A DNA stretch of 11,318 bases from Betaproteobacteria bacterium (GCA_018969885.1 JAGWXN010000084.1:1-11318), one strand, 5' to 3'. Positions 1 to 7,739 are shown, counted from the first letter of the stretch. Notes: generated from the sequence alone by a model not told the origin. Translations and numbers: made by a program.

Positions 1-626
1 AGCACTGCGGCAGGGATGCGAAGGCTTGCTAGGAGGGTAGGGTCCCACTCGACGCTCGACAGGTTCATGAGCAGTGTGCGCGACGCGTTGCTCGCGTCGG
101 TGACATGCAGCCTTCCGCCCGTAAGCTTCCAGACCAGCCAGCTGTCGACCGTGCCGAAGGCCAGTTCGCCGGCCTCGGCGCGTGCTCTTGCACCGGGAAT
201 CTGGTCAAGCAGCCAGGCGAGCTTGGTGCCCGAAAAGTAAGCATCGAGCACCAGTCCAGTGGCCTGTTCAATTGCCCGATGCTTTCCACTTTCCCGAAGC
301 GCATCGCAAGCTGACACGGTGCGCCGATCCTGCCAGACAATGGCACGTGACAGCGGCTCACCGCTTGTACGATCCCACAACACCGTGGTTTCGCGCTGAT
401 TGGTGATGCCAATTGCCGCAGGGAGCGATCCCATGCGCGCGACCGCCTCCCGCGCAACTGCAAGCTGGGTCGCCCAGATTTCGTTTGCGTCGTGCTCTAC
501 CCAGCCAGGCTGCGGAAAATGCTGCGTGAACTCCCGCTGCGCCGTGACCACGGCCTCGCCCTCGCGATTGAATGCAATCGCGCGTGAGCTCGTCGTGCCC
601 TGATCGATCGCCAGAATGTAGGTCAT
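1..626 (-). CDS. glpK: Glycerol kinase, N-terminal part (gene runs off the left edge)
   Basis: Glycerol kinase (FGGY family, cytoplasmic) phosphorylates glycerol with ATP to sn-glycerol 3-phosphate. The ATG at 626-624 opens a frame with no stop before base 1, giving about 208 of the usual 500 or so residues. Seen in the translation: the N-terminal phosphate-binding segment DQGTTSSRA (residues 8-16), PGWVEHD (40-46), NQRETT (76-81), IVWQDRRT (96-103), YFSGTK (130-135) and GTVDSW. The glycerol-contacting residues known from E. coli GlpK (Arg83, Glu84, Trp103, Tyr135) appear here as R78, E79, W98 and Y130 with a constant offset of five. This favours true glycerol kinase over other FGGY sugar kinases. 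A GGAG at 639-636 lies nine bases before the ATG. The gene begins 34 bases after the FGE stop, so it is probably the next gene of the sulfatase operon. The catalytic aspartate and any allosteric site lie outside the window. Confidence 0.93.
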   Translation of the reverse strand, partial: MTYILAIDQGTTSSRAIAFNREGEAVVTAQREFTQHFPQPGWVEHDANEIWATQLAVAREAVARMGSLPAAIGITNQRETTVLWDRTSGEPLSRAIVWQDRRTVSACDALRESGKHRAIEQATGLVLDAYFSGTKLAWLLDQIPGARARAEAGELAFGTVDSWLVWKLTGGRLHVTDASNASRTLLMNLSSVEWDPTLLASLRIPAAV

Positions 627-660
627 CGGGAATGGCTCCGTTCGAATGACTGGCGCATGC

Positions 661-1653
661 TCACGCGCAGTCTGTTCCGCTCACCACGCGGAAACCGGTG
701 TGGCTGGTGGCGCCGTCGGGGCTGTTTGCGCCGCGCGCGGCGTTTCGGTAGCGATTGCAGTATGAGAGGTGACAGAGAAACGATCCGCCGCGCTGCGAAC
801 GCCGGCCGCTAGGCCGCTCATCGAGCGGGTCATGATCGGGCGTCTTTCGATGATAGTCGGCGTTGAACCAATCGGCGCACCACTCCCAGACATTGCCCGA
901 GGTGTTGTAGAGGCCGAGCCCGTTGGGTGGGAATTCATGGACTGACACCGTACCCGGTTGCCAGCCGGCAAGCGGTGCATTTGGAAATCTGCCCTGCCAG
1001 ATATTGCAGCGGCGTTCGCCGTTCGGCTCGAGTTCGTCTCCCCAGGGGTAGCGAAGCGCTGGGGCGCCGCCGCGCGCCGCGTGCTCCCACTGCGCCTCAG
1101 AGGGCAGCATTGCGCCTTGCCAGCGGCAATATGCCACGGCATCGTTCCAGGACACCTGAACGACAGGATGATCCGATAGCGCCTGCCAGCTGGAACCCGG
1201 CCCGTGCGGACACTGCCATGATGCGCCCGGAACGATCATCCACCATGGAAGCTCCGACACCACGCGTCGCAGGGCTGCCCGACGATCGGGAGCAATCTGC
1301 AGATAAAACACGAACGATTCGCCGGCCCGCTCTGCTTCGGTAATGTAGCCGGTGGCGTTCACGAATGCCGCGAACTGCGCGTTGGTGATCGTCGTGGCGC
1401 TGATCCGGTAAGGGCTCAAAAAAATGTTTCGCGCCGGCCCCTCGCCGTCGCTCGCGAAGCCTTCGGGGTCGTGGGAGCCGATTCGTGTGTGGCCACCTGC
1501 GATGTCGATCCAACCGATCGGGATATCAGGAAGGGATGGTACGGTGCGACTAGCGTGCGCTGGCTCGTAGCCAGCGCCGACCGCCGACGCTCCCGGGTCG
1601 GTCGCGACGGGATCCGCCGGGGATCCCCCCAAGGGCGTGCAACAACGACTCAT
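661..1653 (-). CDS. Formylglycine-generating enzyme (sulfatase-activating, SUMF1/FGE type)
   Basis: FGE converts the active-site cysteine of Cys-type sulfatases to C-alpha-formylglycine, using O2 and a copper ion held by two cysteines. This 330-residue protein has an FGE-sulfatase domain from about residue 47 to the end. Visible landmarks are [15 protein letters not shown] (162-176), [14 protein letters not shown] (183-196), [15 protein letters not shown] (244-258) and [15 protein letters not shown] (289-303), followed by the typical TGFRV end. C294 and C299 match the two copper-binding cysteines of human FGE (Cys336, Cys341), so this should be a catalytic FGE and not one of the many inactive relatives with the same fold. 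Residues 1-46 are low-complexity and unrelated to the family, with no signal peptide, so the enzyme is expected in the cytoplasm beside its target. It starts ten bases after the sulfatase stop; its GAGG ribosome site (1665-1662) overlaps that stop codon, suggesting translational coupling. Confidence 0.95.
   Translation of the reverse strand: MSRCCTPLGGSPADPVATDPGASAVGAGYEPAHASRTVPSLPDIPIGWIDIAGGHTRIGSHDPEGFASDGEGPARNIFLSPYRISATTITNAQFAAFVNATGYITEAERAGESFVFYLQIAPDRRAALRRVVSELPWWMIVPGASWQCPHGPGSSWQALSDHPVVQVSWNDAVAYCRWQGAMLPSEAQWEHAARGGAPALRYPWGDELEPNGERRCNIWQGRFPNAPLAGWQPGTVSVHEFPPNGLGLYNTSGNVWEWCADWFNADYHRKTPDHDPLDERPSGRRSQRGGSFLCHLSYCNRYRNAARGANSPDGATSHTGFRVVSGTDCA
1609..1627. repeat. Perfect 7-bp inverted repeat in the first codons of the FGE gene
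   Basis: GGGATCC (1609-1615) and GGATCCC (1621-1627) are perfect inverted copies separated by five bases. They fall in codons about 9-15 of the FGE gene, inside its non-conserved N-terminal extension. A short stem here could slow early translation, but it may also be chance in GC-rich DNA. Confidence 0.4.
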
Positions 1654-1663
1654 CCAGTCAGCC

Positions 1664-3289
1664 TCAGGCTTCTTCCTTCTCTTCCCAGAATGCGGGCTCG
1701 GGATTACGCGCCATGATCTCGAGAATTTTTTCGCGAGGGATCACGCCGCAGCGCGCAGCCCAGGCCTGGTAAAGCGCAAGCATCTCCTGAACGCGCGCTG
1801 GATGCTGTGCCGATAGATCGCTGAGTTCGGTACGGTCGGTCTCCAGATCGTAGAGCTCCCAGGGGTCGGGGAACTTGCGAACCAGCTTCCAGCGACCCAC
1901 CCGCACCGCGGCATTTCCCTCATGCTCCCAGAACATGGGGCGCTCAGGCAGCCCGTCTGCTTCGAACGCCGGCCGCAGGCTGGTACCCTCAAGCGCGGGC
2001 ACCGGCTGGCCATTTCGCTCGCCCGCGTAGCGGGTGCCCGTCACATCAAGCAGTGTGGCCATGATGTCGGGCAGATAGCCGGGTGTATGTCGGATGCCGC
2101 CCTGGTCGTGAATGCCGGCTGGCCAGTGAGCGATGAGAGGCGTGGCGATGCCGCCTTCGTGGATCCAGTGCTTGTAGAGCCGAAACGGTGCGTTGGACAG
2201 ATTGGCCCAGGCTGGGCCGTAGCTCTGATAGGTATTCTCGGCGCCGGGCATCAACTCGGGGTTGTTGCCGAACTGCACGGGTTCACCGCTTCGGGTGTGC
2301 GAGCGCGCAATCATCAGTTGGTTCACCAGGACGTCTACCGTCAGGCCCTCTGGGATGTCTTCAGCGCATGCCCCGTTGTCGGCGAGGAAGATGATCAGCG
2401 TGTCGTCGTAGACGCCCGCCTTCTTGAGCGATTCGACGATGCGGCCAATGCCCTGGTCCATTCGGTCAACCTGCGCGGCATAGACCTCCATGCAGCGCAG
2501 CAGCCAGGCTTTTTCTTCGGCTTCGGTCCAGGGGGGCTGTGAGGGATCGCGATCCGACAGTCCCCATTCGGGCTTCAGGATGCCCGAACTCACGAGTTTT
2601 CGAAGGCGCTCCACCCGCAGCTGATCCCATCCGGCATCGAAACGCCCGCGGTACTTTGCAATGTCTTCCTCATGAGCGTGGAGTGGCCAGTGCGGCGCCG
2701 TATAGGCGACATACATGAAGAAAGGTTTGTCGGTGTGATCGCGGGCGTGCGCGCGAACATAATCAACCGCCTGATCACTGATTGCATCGGTGTAAAAAAA
2801 CTCAGGATTGTCGCGCGCTTCGTGCTCTGCATTGGTATTGCCGCGGGTGAGCGTGTTGGGGTCGTAGAAGCTCCCTGCCCCGATGATGGTTCCATAGAAC
2901 TCATCGAATCCGCGCTGCATCGGCCAGGCGCTGGTAGGGCTCACCAGGTTGCTTGCCACATGCCATTTGCCGCTCATGTAGGTGCGATAGCCGTTGCCGC
3001 GCAGCGCCTCGGGAATCGTGATGCACTGCTCGGACAGATTGCCCGCATAGCCTTCCGGACCCAGATCGTAGGTGAGCACACCGATACCCGTCTGGTGCGG
3101 GTGAAGCCCGGTGAGAAGCGACGCGCGTGAAGGGCTGCAGCGTGCCGTGTTGTAGAACTGCGAGAAACGCAGGCCGCGCTTGGCGAGCATATCGAGCGTT
3201 GGTGTCTCGATCTCGCCGCCATAGCAACCAATGTCGCTAAAGCCCATGTCGTCGTTCAGGATCAGTACGATATTGGGTCGTCGGCTCAA
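1664..3289 (-). CDS. Cys-type sulfatase (arylsulfatase AtsA-like), cytoplasmic
   Basis: This sulfatase hydrolyses a sulfate ester to alcohol plus sulfate. The 541-residue length and layout resemble Pseudomonas AtsA (about 536 residues). The maturation signature C51-S-P-S-R55 sits at the same residue numbers as in AtsA, and C51 should become formylglycine. Calcium ligands D13, D14, D304 and N305 are present, as are K108 and H110 (SGKWH), H200 (APHWPL) and K373 (RLYKH), so all active-site residues expected from AtsA are intact. The start is TTG at 3289-3287, with GGAG nine to twelve bases upstream; the next ATG (residue 15) would remove D13 and D14. There is no signal peptide, so the enzyme works in the cytoplasm on an imported substrate. 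It lies 37 bases after the ABC ATPase gene and just before its FGE. The true substrate is unknown; the AtsA-like fold does not prove an aryl substrate. Confidence 0.95.
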   Translation of the reverse strand: MSRRPNIVLILNDDMGFSDIGCYGGEIETPTLDMLAKRGLRFSQFYNTARCSPSRASLLTGLHPHQTGIGVLTYDLGPEGYAGNLSEQCITIPEALRGNGYRTYMSGKWHVASNLVSPTSAWPMQRGFDEFYGTIIGAGSFYDPNTLTRGNTNAEHEARDNPEFFYTDAISDQAVDYVRAHARDHTDKPFFMYVAYTAPHWPLHAHEEDIAKYRGRFDAGWDQLRVERLRKLVSSGILKPEWGLSDRDPSQPPWTEAEEKAWLLRCMEVYAAQVDRMDQGIGRIVESLKKAGVYDDTLIIFLADNGACAEDIPEGLTVDVLVNQLMIARSHTRSGEPVQFGNNPELMPGAENTYQSYGPAWANLSNAPFRLYKHWIHEGGIATPLIAHWPAGIHDQGGIRHTPGYLPDIMATLLDVTGTRYAGERNGQPVPALEGTSLRPAFEADGLPERPMFWEHEGNAAVRVGRWKLVRKFPDPWELYDLETDRTELSDLSAQHPARVQEMLALYQAWAARCGVIPREKILEIMARNPEPAFWEEKEEA

Positions 3290-3326
3290 GGCAGTTCTCC
3301 GGTAATAGGTCTTTGAGGGCGATCGG

Positions 3327-4394
3327 TCAGGTGGCTAACCGATGGCCGTTGCTCTGGCTGAAAAGATGAATGCTTCCTGGGCGCGGGGCAATGCGCAGGC
3401 GGGTGCCCTCTGCGGGCAGCTCGCGGCGCTCGGTACGCATCTTGGCACGCTGCCCGGCGATGGAAAGGTTAACGATCGCGCTGTCGCCGAAGTCTTCGAC
3501 GAATTCAACTTCAGCGGCGAGTCCTCCCTCTGTGCAGAGCTCGAGATCGCCGGGCCGGATACCGGCCTGCACGGCCTGGTCAGAACTCACGAGCGAGGGG
3601 AAAGCGTTTTCGAACAGGTCAGCACCAATACGCAGGCTTCCCCGCTCCAGATGAGCGGGAAATAAATTCATGGGGGGCGACCCGATGAAGGCAGCCACCT
3701 GTGCCGACGCAGGCCGATGAAAAATCTCATGCGGCGTGCCGACCTGAGCGAGGCGCCCATCCATGAAAATCGCAATTCGATCGGCGATCGTCATGGCCTC
3801 TTCCTGGTCGTGCGTCACGTAAATGGCGGTCACGTTGAGCGAGCGCTGGAGCCGGCGCAGCTCTGCGCGGGTTTCCAGGCGAAGTTTGGCGTCGAGATTG
3901 GAGAGTGGTTCATCGAGCAGAAAGAGTCTGGGCTGACGGACGATGGCTCGCGCGAGCGCACAGCGCTGCTGCTGGCCGCCCGAGAGTTGCCCAGGGCGTC
4001 TGTCGAGCAGATGGGCAATGCCTACGCGGGTGGCCGCCTCGGTGACAGCGGTCTCGATGGCCGCGGCGGGCTCTCGGATCATCTTGAGCGGGAAGGCGAT
4101 GTTCTCGCGAACCGTCATGTGCGGATAGAGCGCGTAGCTCTGAAACACCATGGCCACATCGCGCTGGCCCGGTTCGGCATGGCTCACATCAACATCATCG
4201 AGGAACACCCGTCCGCCATCGAGCGTTTCAAGCCCGGCGAGCAGTCGCAGCGTGGTGGTTTTGCCCGAGCCTGATGGCCCGAGGAAGGCAAAAAACTCAC
4301 CGGGCTTCACCGCCAGATCGATGCCGTGCAGCACGGTGGTCTTGCCGTGTCGCTTCACCGCGCCTTCGATCCGCACACTTGCTGAGCGGCTCAT
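3327..4394 (-). CDS. ABC importer ATPase, MalK/UgpC type
   Basis: This is the nucleotide-binding subunit that powers the importer formed with the two upstream permeases, on the inner membrane's cytoplasmic face. The 355-residue protein has Walker A GPSGSGKTT (39-47), Q-loop Q85, signature LSGGQ (137-141), Walker B LFLLDE (157-162) and switch histidine H195. From about residue 240 follows the C-terminal OB/TOBE-like regulatory domain typical of MalK and UgpC, beginning after IGSPPMNLFP. The ATG at 4394 was chosen because it overlaps the permease stop codon as ATGA and is preceded by a strong GGAGG site; the frame stays open upstream, but that stretch encodes nothing conserved. MalK-type ATPases serve sugar, polyol and glycerol-phosphate importers, so the family does not fix the substrate. 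Confidence 0.95.
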   Translation of the reverse strand: MSRSASVRIEGAVKRHGKTTVLHGIDLAVKPGEFFAFLGPSGSGKTTTLRLLAGLETLDGGRVFLDDVDVSHAEPGQRDVAMVFQSYALYPHMTVRENIAFPLKMIREPAAAIETAVTEAATRVGIAHLLDRRPGQLSGGQQQRCALARAIVRQPRLFLLDEPLSNLDAKLRLETRAELRRLQRSLNVTAIYVTHDQEEAMTIADRIAIFMDGRLAQVGTPHEIFHRPASAQVAAFIGSPPMNLFPAHLERGSLRIGADLFENAFPSLVSSDQAVQAGIRPGDLELCTEGGLAAEVEFVEDFGDSAIVNLSIAGQRAKMRTERRELPAEGTRLRIAPRPGSIHLFSQSNGHRLAT

Positions 4395-5251
4395 CGCCTG
4401 CCTCCTCCCTTGACTGCGCCTACGGTGAGGCCCTTCACGATGTGACGTTGTGCGGCAAGACCGATCACGATGACTGGCGCCATGGCCAGCATGGCCGCTG
4501 CCGAGAGCAGCGCCCATTGGGTCTGCTCGACCGAGATGAAGTTGTACATCGCCACCGTTACCGGACGTACGGTATTGCCGCCCAGCACGACCGCAAACAG
4601 GAACTCATTCCAGGCATTCAGAAACACGAAGATGGTGGTAACCGCGATGCCGCCCCGCACCTGCGGCAGGATCACATACCAGAGCGTGCGCAGTCGCCCG
4701 GCGCGATCAAGGAGCGCGGCCTCCTCCATTTCGAACGGAATATCTTCGAAGTAAGTGATCATCAGCCAGATCGCAAACGGCAATGAGAAGGTGAGATAAA
4801 TGGTGGTGATGCCGGCGTAGCTATCCAGACCCCCCACTTTCTGCAGCACGATGTAGTAGGGAATGATGAGACCCACCGGCGGCAGCATTTGCGTGGCAAG
4901 CACATAGAAGCCGGTAGTGCGCTTGAAACGCATTCTGAGCCGTGCCATGGCATAGGCAGCGGGCACTGCAAACAGCATCGTGATCACGGTGGCGCTGGTG
5001 GTGACCACCAGACTCGACCACAGATTGGGCAGGATCGAGCGATTCCCCTCCAGCACCGCGCGATAGTTATCGAGGGTGGGCGTGAAGAACAGCACCGGTG
5101 GCCAGGCGAGCACGTCGCGCTCGGTTTTGAGCGAAGTGAGAAATCCCCAGAACACCGGAAACGCCCAGATGAGCACCAGGCACGCCGCTGCAATCAGCAT
5201 CAACAGTCGGCGCGCCACGGCGCCTGGTTTGTGAATGCCCGTGCCTCTCAT
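4391..5251 (-). CDS. ABC importer permease, MalG/UgpE type
   Basis: This is the second membrane subunit of the importer. It has 286 residues and six predicted membrane helices, at roughly 13-38, 77-104, 114-137, 147-168, 200-222 and 247-267. The cytoplasmic EAA loop that docks to the ATPase is at 177-196 (E177-A-A through L195-P196). AWNEFLFA (213-220) and the C-terminal run QRHIVKGLTVGAVKG are hallmarks of the MalG branch. The start is the ATG at 5251-5249, overlapping the preceding permease stop as ATGA, so translation is probably coupled; no strong independent ribosome site is seen. The open frame extends upstream, but that part overlaps the other permease out of frame and is not protein-like. 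The EAA loop has D-R-A where the family usually has D-G-A. Confidence 0.93.
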   Translation of the reverse strand: MRGTGIHKPGAVARRLLMLIAAACLVLIWAFPVFWGFLTSLKTERDVLAWPPVLFFTPTLDNYRAVLEGNRSILPNLWSSLVVTTSATVITMLFAVPAAYAMARLRMRFKRTTGFYVLATQMLPPVGLIIPYYIVLQKVGGLDSYAGITTIYLTFSLPFAIWLMITYFEDIPFEMEEAALLDRAGRLRTLWYVILPQVRGGIAVTTIFVFLNAWNEFLFAVVLGGNTVRPVTVAMYNFISVEQTQWALLSAAAMLAMAPVIVIGLAAQRHIVKGLTVGAVKGGGRR

Positions 5252-6138
5252 GATCGCGATCGCCGCAGTCGGAAGAGGAGCCAGGACACGCCTAGTGTGA
5301 TCGACAGCAGCACCATCGCGAGCGCGCTGCCGTAGCCCAGGTTGAGCTCGACAAACGAGGTGCGATAGGCGTAGAGGTTCAGGATCTCGGTGGCCGAGCC
5401 TGGGCCGCCGCCAGTGGCCGCATAGATGGCGGCAAATGCCGAAAGTGCAGTCATCATGCGCAGAATGACCACCATGATGATGGCAGGCCGCACCAGCGGC
5501 AGCGTGATGTGGCGAAAGCGCTGCCAGGCATTCGCGCGGTCGAGGCGCGCGGCTTCGTAAACATCGGGCGGTAACGTGGCGAGTGAGGCAAGCAGCACAA
5601 GAAAGGCAAACGGCGTCCATTGCCAGGTATGAATGGCGATCACCGAGATGAGCGCGAGATCGGGGTCACCCAGCCAGTTGTGTGAACCCAGGCCGAGCGC
5701 GCGCGTCACCATATCAACCAGCCCGAAATCAGGCGAGAGCACGAGGGTGCGCCAGAAGAGTCCCACCACGACTGGCGCGAGAACGATGGGAAGAATGAGT
5801 GCAACACGGATCACGCCCTGGCCGCGCGGCATCCGCAGGACCAGAAGCGCAAACGACAGCCCGATCACCACCTGAAGCGTAACCGTGCTGCTGGTGTAGA
5901 TAAGCGTGAGCCAGAGCGAATTCCAGAAGCGTGGATCGCTGCCCATCGCCAGATAATTGCCCAGGCCTGCGAAGCCGCGTAGCCAAGGCATGCTGAAGTT
6001 GAGTTGCTGGAGCGAGTTCCAGCCAAGATAGATGAGTGGGGCCGTGGTGGTGAGGAGCAGCACGAGGAGTGACGGCGCCAGCAGCCAGGCGGCAAACCGT
6101 CGGTCCTGCGCTTCCAGAGTGAGCGGGGGGTTCGTCAT
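5248..6138 (-). CDS. ABC importer permease, MalF/UgpA type
   Basis: This is the first membrane subunit of the importer. It has 296 residues and six hydrophobic helices at about 17-39, 76-101, 109-130, 161-187, 217-240 and 268-290. The EAA loop runs from E195-A-A to L213-P214, and the GGGPGSATEILNLY segment (243-256) is typical of the MalF branch of carbohydrate-type importers. As in its partner, the loop glycine (D-G-A) is replaced by arginine (R201). The ATG at 6138 is the only credible start, but it has no good Shine-Dalgarno sequence and lies ten bases after a strong hairpin (6149-6179). This suggests lower output than the binding-protein gene upstream. It overlaps the next permease by four bases. 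Confidence 0.93.
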   Translation of the reverse strand: MTNPPLTLEAQDRRFAAWLLAPSLLVLLLTTTAPLIYLGWNSLQQLNFSMPWLRGFAGLGNYLAMGSDPRFWNSLWLTLIYTSSTVTLQVVIGLSFALLVLRMPRGQGVIRVALILPIVLAPVVVGLFWRTLVLSPDFGLVDMVTRALGLGSHNWLGDPDLALISVIAIHTWQWTPFAFLVLLASLATLPPDVYEAARLDRANAWQRFRHITLPLVRPAIIMVVILRMMTALSAFAAIYAATGGGPGSATEILNLYAYRTSFVELNLGYGSALAMVLLSITLGVSWLLFRLRRSRS

Positions 6139-6148
6139 CAGGTGAGGG

Positions 6149-6179
6149 CACCAGGACCGCGTGCTGCGCGGCCCCGGTG
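6149..6179 (-). promoter_or_regulatory. Intercistronic hairpin between binding-protein and permease genes
   Basis: Read on the minus strand, arm CACCGGGGCCGCG and arm CGCGGTCCTGGTG form a 13-bp stem around the five-base loop CAGCA. Eleven pairs are Watson-Crick. The other two (6153/6175 and 6156/6172) are G-U wobbles in minus-strand RNA but A-C mismatches in the opposite strand, which points to function in the operon transcript. No U-run follows, so it is not a classical terminator. A role in protecting the 3' end of the binding-protein message or damping permease expression, as the malE-malF REP elements do in E. coli, is inferred. Confidence 0.5.
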
Positions 6180-6198
6180 GTGGTGCGGTGACAGTGCT

Positions 6199-7611
6199 TT
6201 AGCCGCGCAAAATCTGCTGAATACGCGTCTGTGCTTCGTCAAGCGCTGCCTTGGCGGTTTTCTGCCCGACCAGTGCCGCCTGAATGCCGGTGGCCATGGT
6301 CTCGCCGATGGCGGGCCACTGCGGCACGCGTGGCCGCCACTCCACATCGGTATCCTGCGCAAGCGTGTCCAGGGCGGTCCTGATGAAGTTATCGCCCATG
6401 CCAGCCATGGACGAGGCAAAGTCAGCCGACTGCCAGGAGGATGTACGGTTCACGCCGGATCGCTTGGCCGCACCTGCAAACTTCCACGAGGTGAGCGCCT
6501 GAGTTTCTGCAGCCGTGGCCCATTGGATGAAGAGCCAGGTGGCGGTTTTAGCGCGAGCGGAGAGCGCGGAATTGATCGGGAAACTCCAGTTCCAGATCGA
6601 GGTCACGCCTTTGCCCGCGGGCCCCTTGGGCCAGCGTGCATAGCCGATCTTGCCGATCACCTTGGATTTTTCAGGGTTGTTGAGCACGGCAGCGGACGAA
6701 TGCGCATCGAGATAGCAGCCGAGCGTGCCCTGAGAAAAGGCATCGGCGATGTCGGGCCAGTTCCAGTTGCGAACCGCGGGCGGTGCATAGCGATTGAGCG
6801 CTTCGACATACCACTCGAGTGCACGCACCGCGATGGGCGAATTCACCACCAGATTATTGCCTTCGAACCAGCCGCCGCCAAAGCCGCGCAGGATCGAGGG
6901 ATAGATGTACATGTTCTGGCCCGCGCCCGCGAAGCCGCGCATGGCAAGTCCATACATGCGGTTGGCGGGGTCGGTTAGGGCCTTGGCGTTGGCGAGCAGC
7001 TCGTCGTAGGTGGTGGCGGGCTTCAGGCCCTTGGCCTCGTACAGGTCTTTGCGATAGACCTGCACGGTAACTTCGCCGTCGAAGGGAACGCCGTAGGGCT
7101 TGCCCTCCATGGAAACCGCGTCACGCCAGGCTTTCAGGATGTCGTTGTAGTTGTACCAGGCAGCGTCGGTGAGTTTGGCGTCAGACAGGTAGCGGTCAAG
7201 CGGCTCGACCCATTTGTTGGCCACATAAAGCGGGTAATACATGGGGTCAGCTGCATGGGTGGCGTAGGTGGCAGTCTTGGAGGACAGATCCAGCATGGCC
7301 TTCTGGCGGATCTGGCCGGGGGGCACCTTTTCAAAGCGCAACTTGATGCCAGTAAGCGCCTCGAACTGGGGTTGCAGGCCGATGAGGTTGTCGAAGTAGC
7401 TGGCGGGAATGACCGCAACGGTGATGGATTCGCCCGCGGCCTGCTTCCAGTCGATTTTGGCGGACTGATAGGCGGCGAGATCGCCGGTCTGGGCGCTCAC
7501 GGCAAGCGGCAGCACTTGGGCGGCTGCGGCGGCGCCAGCCAGCGCTCCGCCTCGCGCGAGCGTCTGGCGCCGGCTGGGGTTGAAGCGGTCGTCTGAACGG
7601 GAATGGCTCAT
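6199..7611 (-). CDS. ABC importer solute-binding protein with Tat-like signal
   Basis: This periplasmic binding protein (extracellular solute-binding family 1, MalE/UgpB-like) captures the solute and hands it to the importer. It has 470 residues, counted from the ATG at 7611-7609, which has GGAG six bases upstream. The frame stays open to 7839, but that extension crosses the promoter region and enters the divergent regulator gene, so it is rejected. The N-terminus has S13-R14-R15-Q-T-L, an alanine-rich hydrophobic stretch (about 19-38) and AVSA before Q41. This fits a twin-arginine signal, although a Sec route cannot be excluded. The mature part has family features such as PYGVPFDGEVTVQVYRKDLY and FIQWATAAETQ. 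It is the first gene of the operon. The ligand cannot be read from the sequence; a polyol, sugar or glycerol derivative fits the neighbours. Confidence 0.93.
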   Translation of the reverse strand: MSHSRSDDRFNPSRRQTLARGGALAGAAAAAQVLPLAVSAQTGDLAAYQSAKIDWKQAAGESITVAVIPASYFDNLIGLQPQFEALTGIKLRFEKVPPGQIRQKAMLDLSSKTATYATHAADPMYYPLYVANKWVEPLDRYLSDAKLTDAAWYNYNDILKAWRDAVSMEGKPYGVPFDGEVTVQVYRKDLYEAKGLKPATTYDELLANAKALTDPANRMYGLAMRGFAGAGQNMYIYPSILRGFGGGWFEGNNLVVNSPIAVRALEWYVEALNRYAPPAVRNWNWPDIADAFSQGTLGCYLDAHSSAAVLNNPEKSKVIGKIGYARWPKGPAGKGVTSIWNWSFPINSALSARAKTATWLFIQWATAAETQALTSWKFAGAAKRSGVNRTSSWQSADFASSMAGMGDNFIRTALDTLAQDTDVEWRPRVPQWPAIGETMATGIQAALVGQKTAKAALDEAQTRIQQILRG

Positions 7612-7739
7612 CCGGGTCTCCTCTTGTTGGAATCTTGGCGCCTGCGTAACCGCATGATTCGGCGTTGGCAGGTTGGTGTAATCGTTTACATCCGGCAACA
7701 TAACAAACCTTCCACCAATCGTCCAGGTTCCAGGTTTCA
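7612..7739. promoter_or_regulatory. Divergent promoter region between the transport operon and its LacI-type regulator
   Basis: This 128-bp gap separates the start codons of the leftward operon and the rightward regulator, so it must hold both promoters. Only weak sigma-70 matches are seen. One is TTGGCA at 7665-7670 facing the regulator, with a poor -10 overlapping the operator. Another is TTGTTA on the minus strand, with its -10 also over the operator. The GGAG site of the binding-protein gene lies at its left end. Transcription starts cannot be fixed by eye. Confidence 0.55.
7677..7690. promoter_or_regulatory. Probable LacI-family operator
   Basis: TGTAATCGTTTACA is symmetric at 12 of 14 positions around a central CG (7683-7684). 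It closely resembles the TGTAAACGTTTACA-like sites bound by many LacI/GalR regulators, whose hinge helices insert at a central CG step. It lies 65 bases before the binding-protein ATG and 49 bases before the regulator ATG, well placed to control both directions. Confidence 0.62.

Noticed and set aside
1922..2542. 206-codon plus-strand open frame opposite the sulfatase
   Set aside because: It is antisense to a fully conserved sulfatase. Its composition is that of a GC-rich shadow frame, and no family features are seen.
1664..3289. Choline sulfatase or phosphonate monoester hydrolase identity
   Set aside because: Layout and active-site numbering follow AtsA, and the N-terminus differs from phosphonate monoester hydrolases. 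No betaine genes are nearby.
4395..4517. Longer start for the ABC ATPase
   Set aside because: The extension encodes nothing like the family and lies out of frame over the permease end. The ATG at 4394 has a strong GGAGG site and an ATGA overlap.
5252..5620. Longer start for the MalG-type permease
   Set aside because: The extra 123 residues overlap the MalF-type gene in another frame and are not membrane-protein-like.
6142..6978. 278-codon plus-strand open frame opposite the binding-protein gene
   Set aside because: It is a shadow of a well-supported gene; its protein shows no recognisable domain and it has no operon context.
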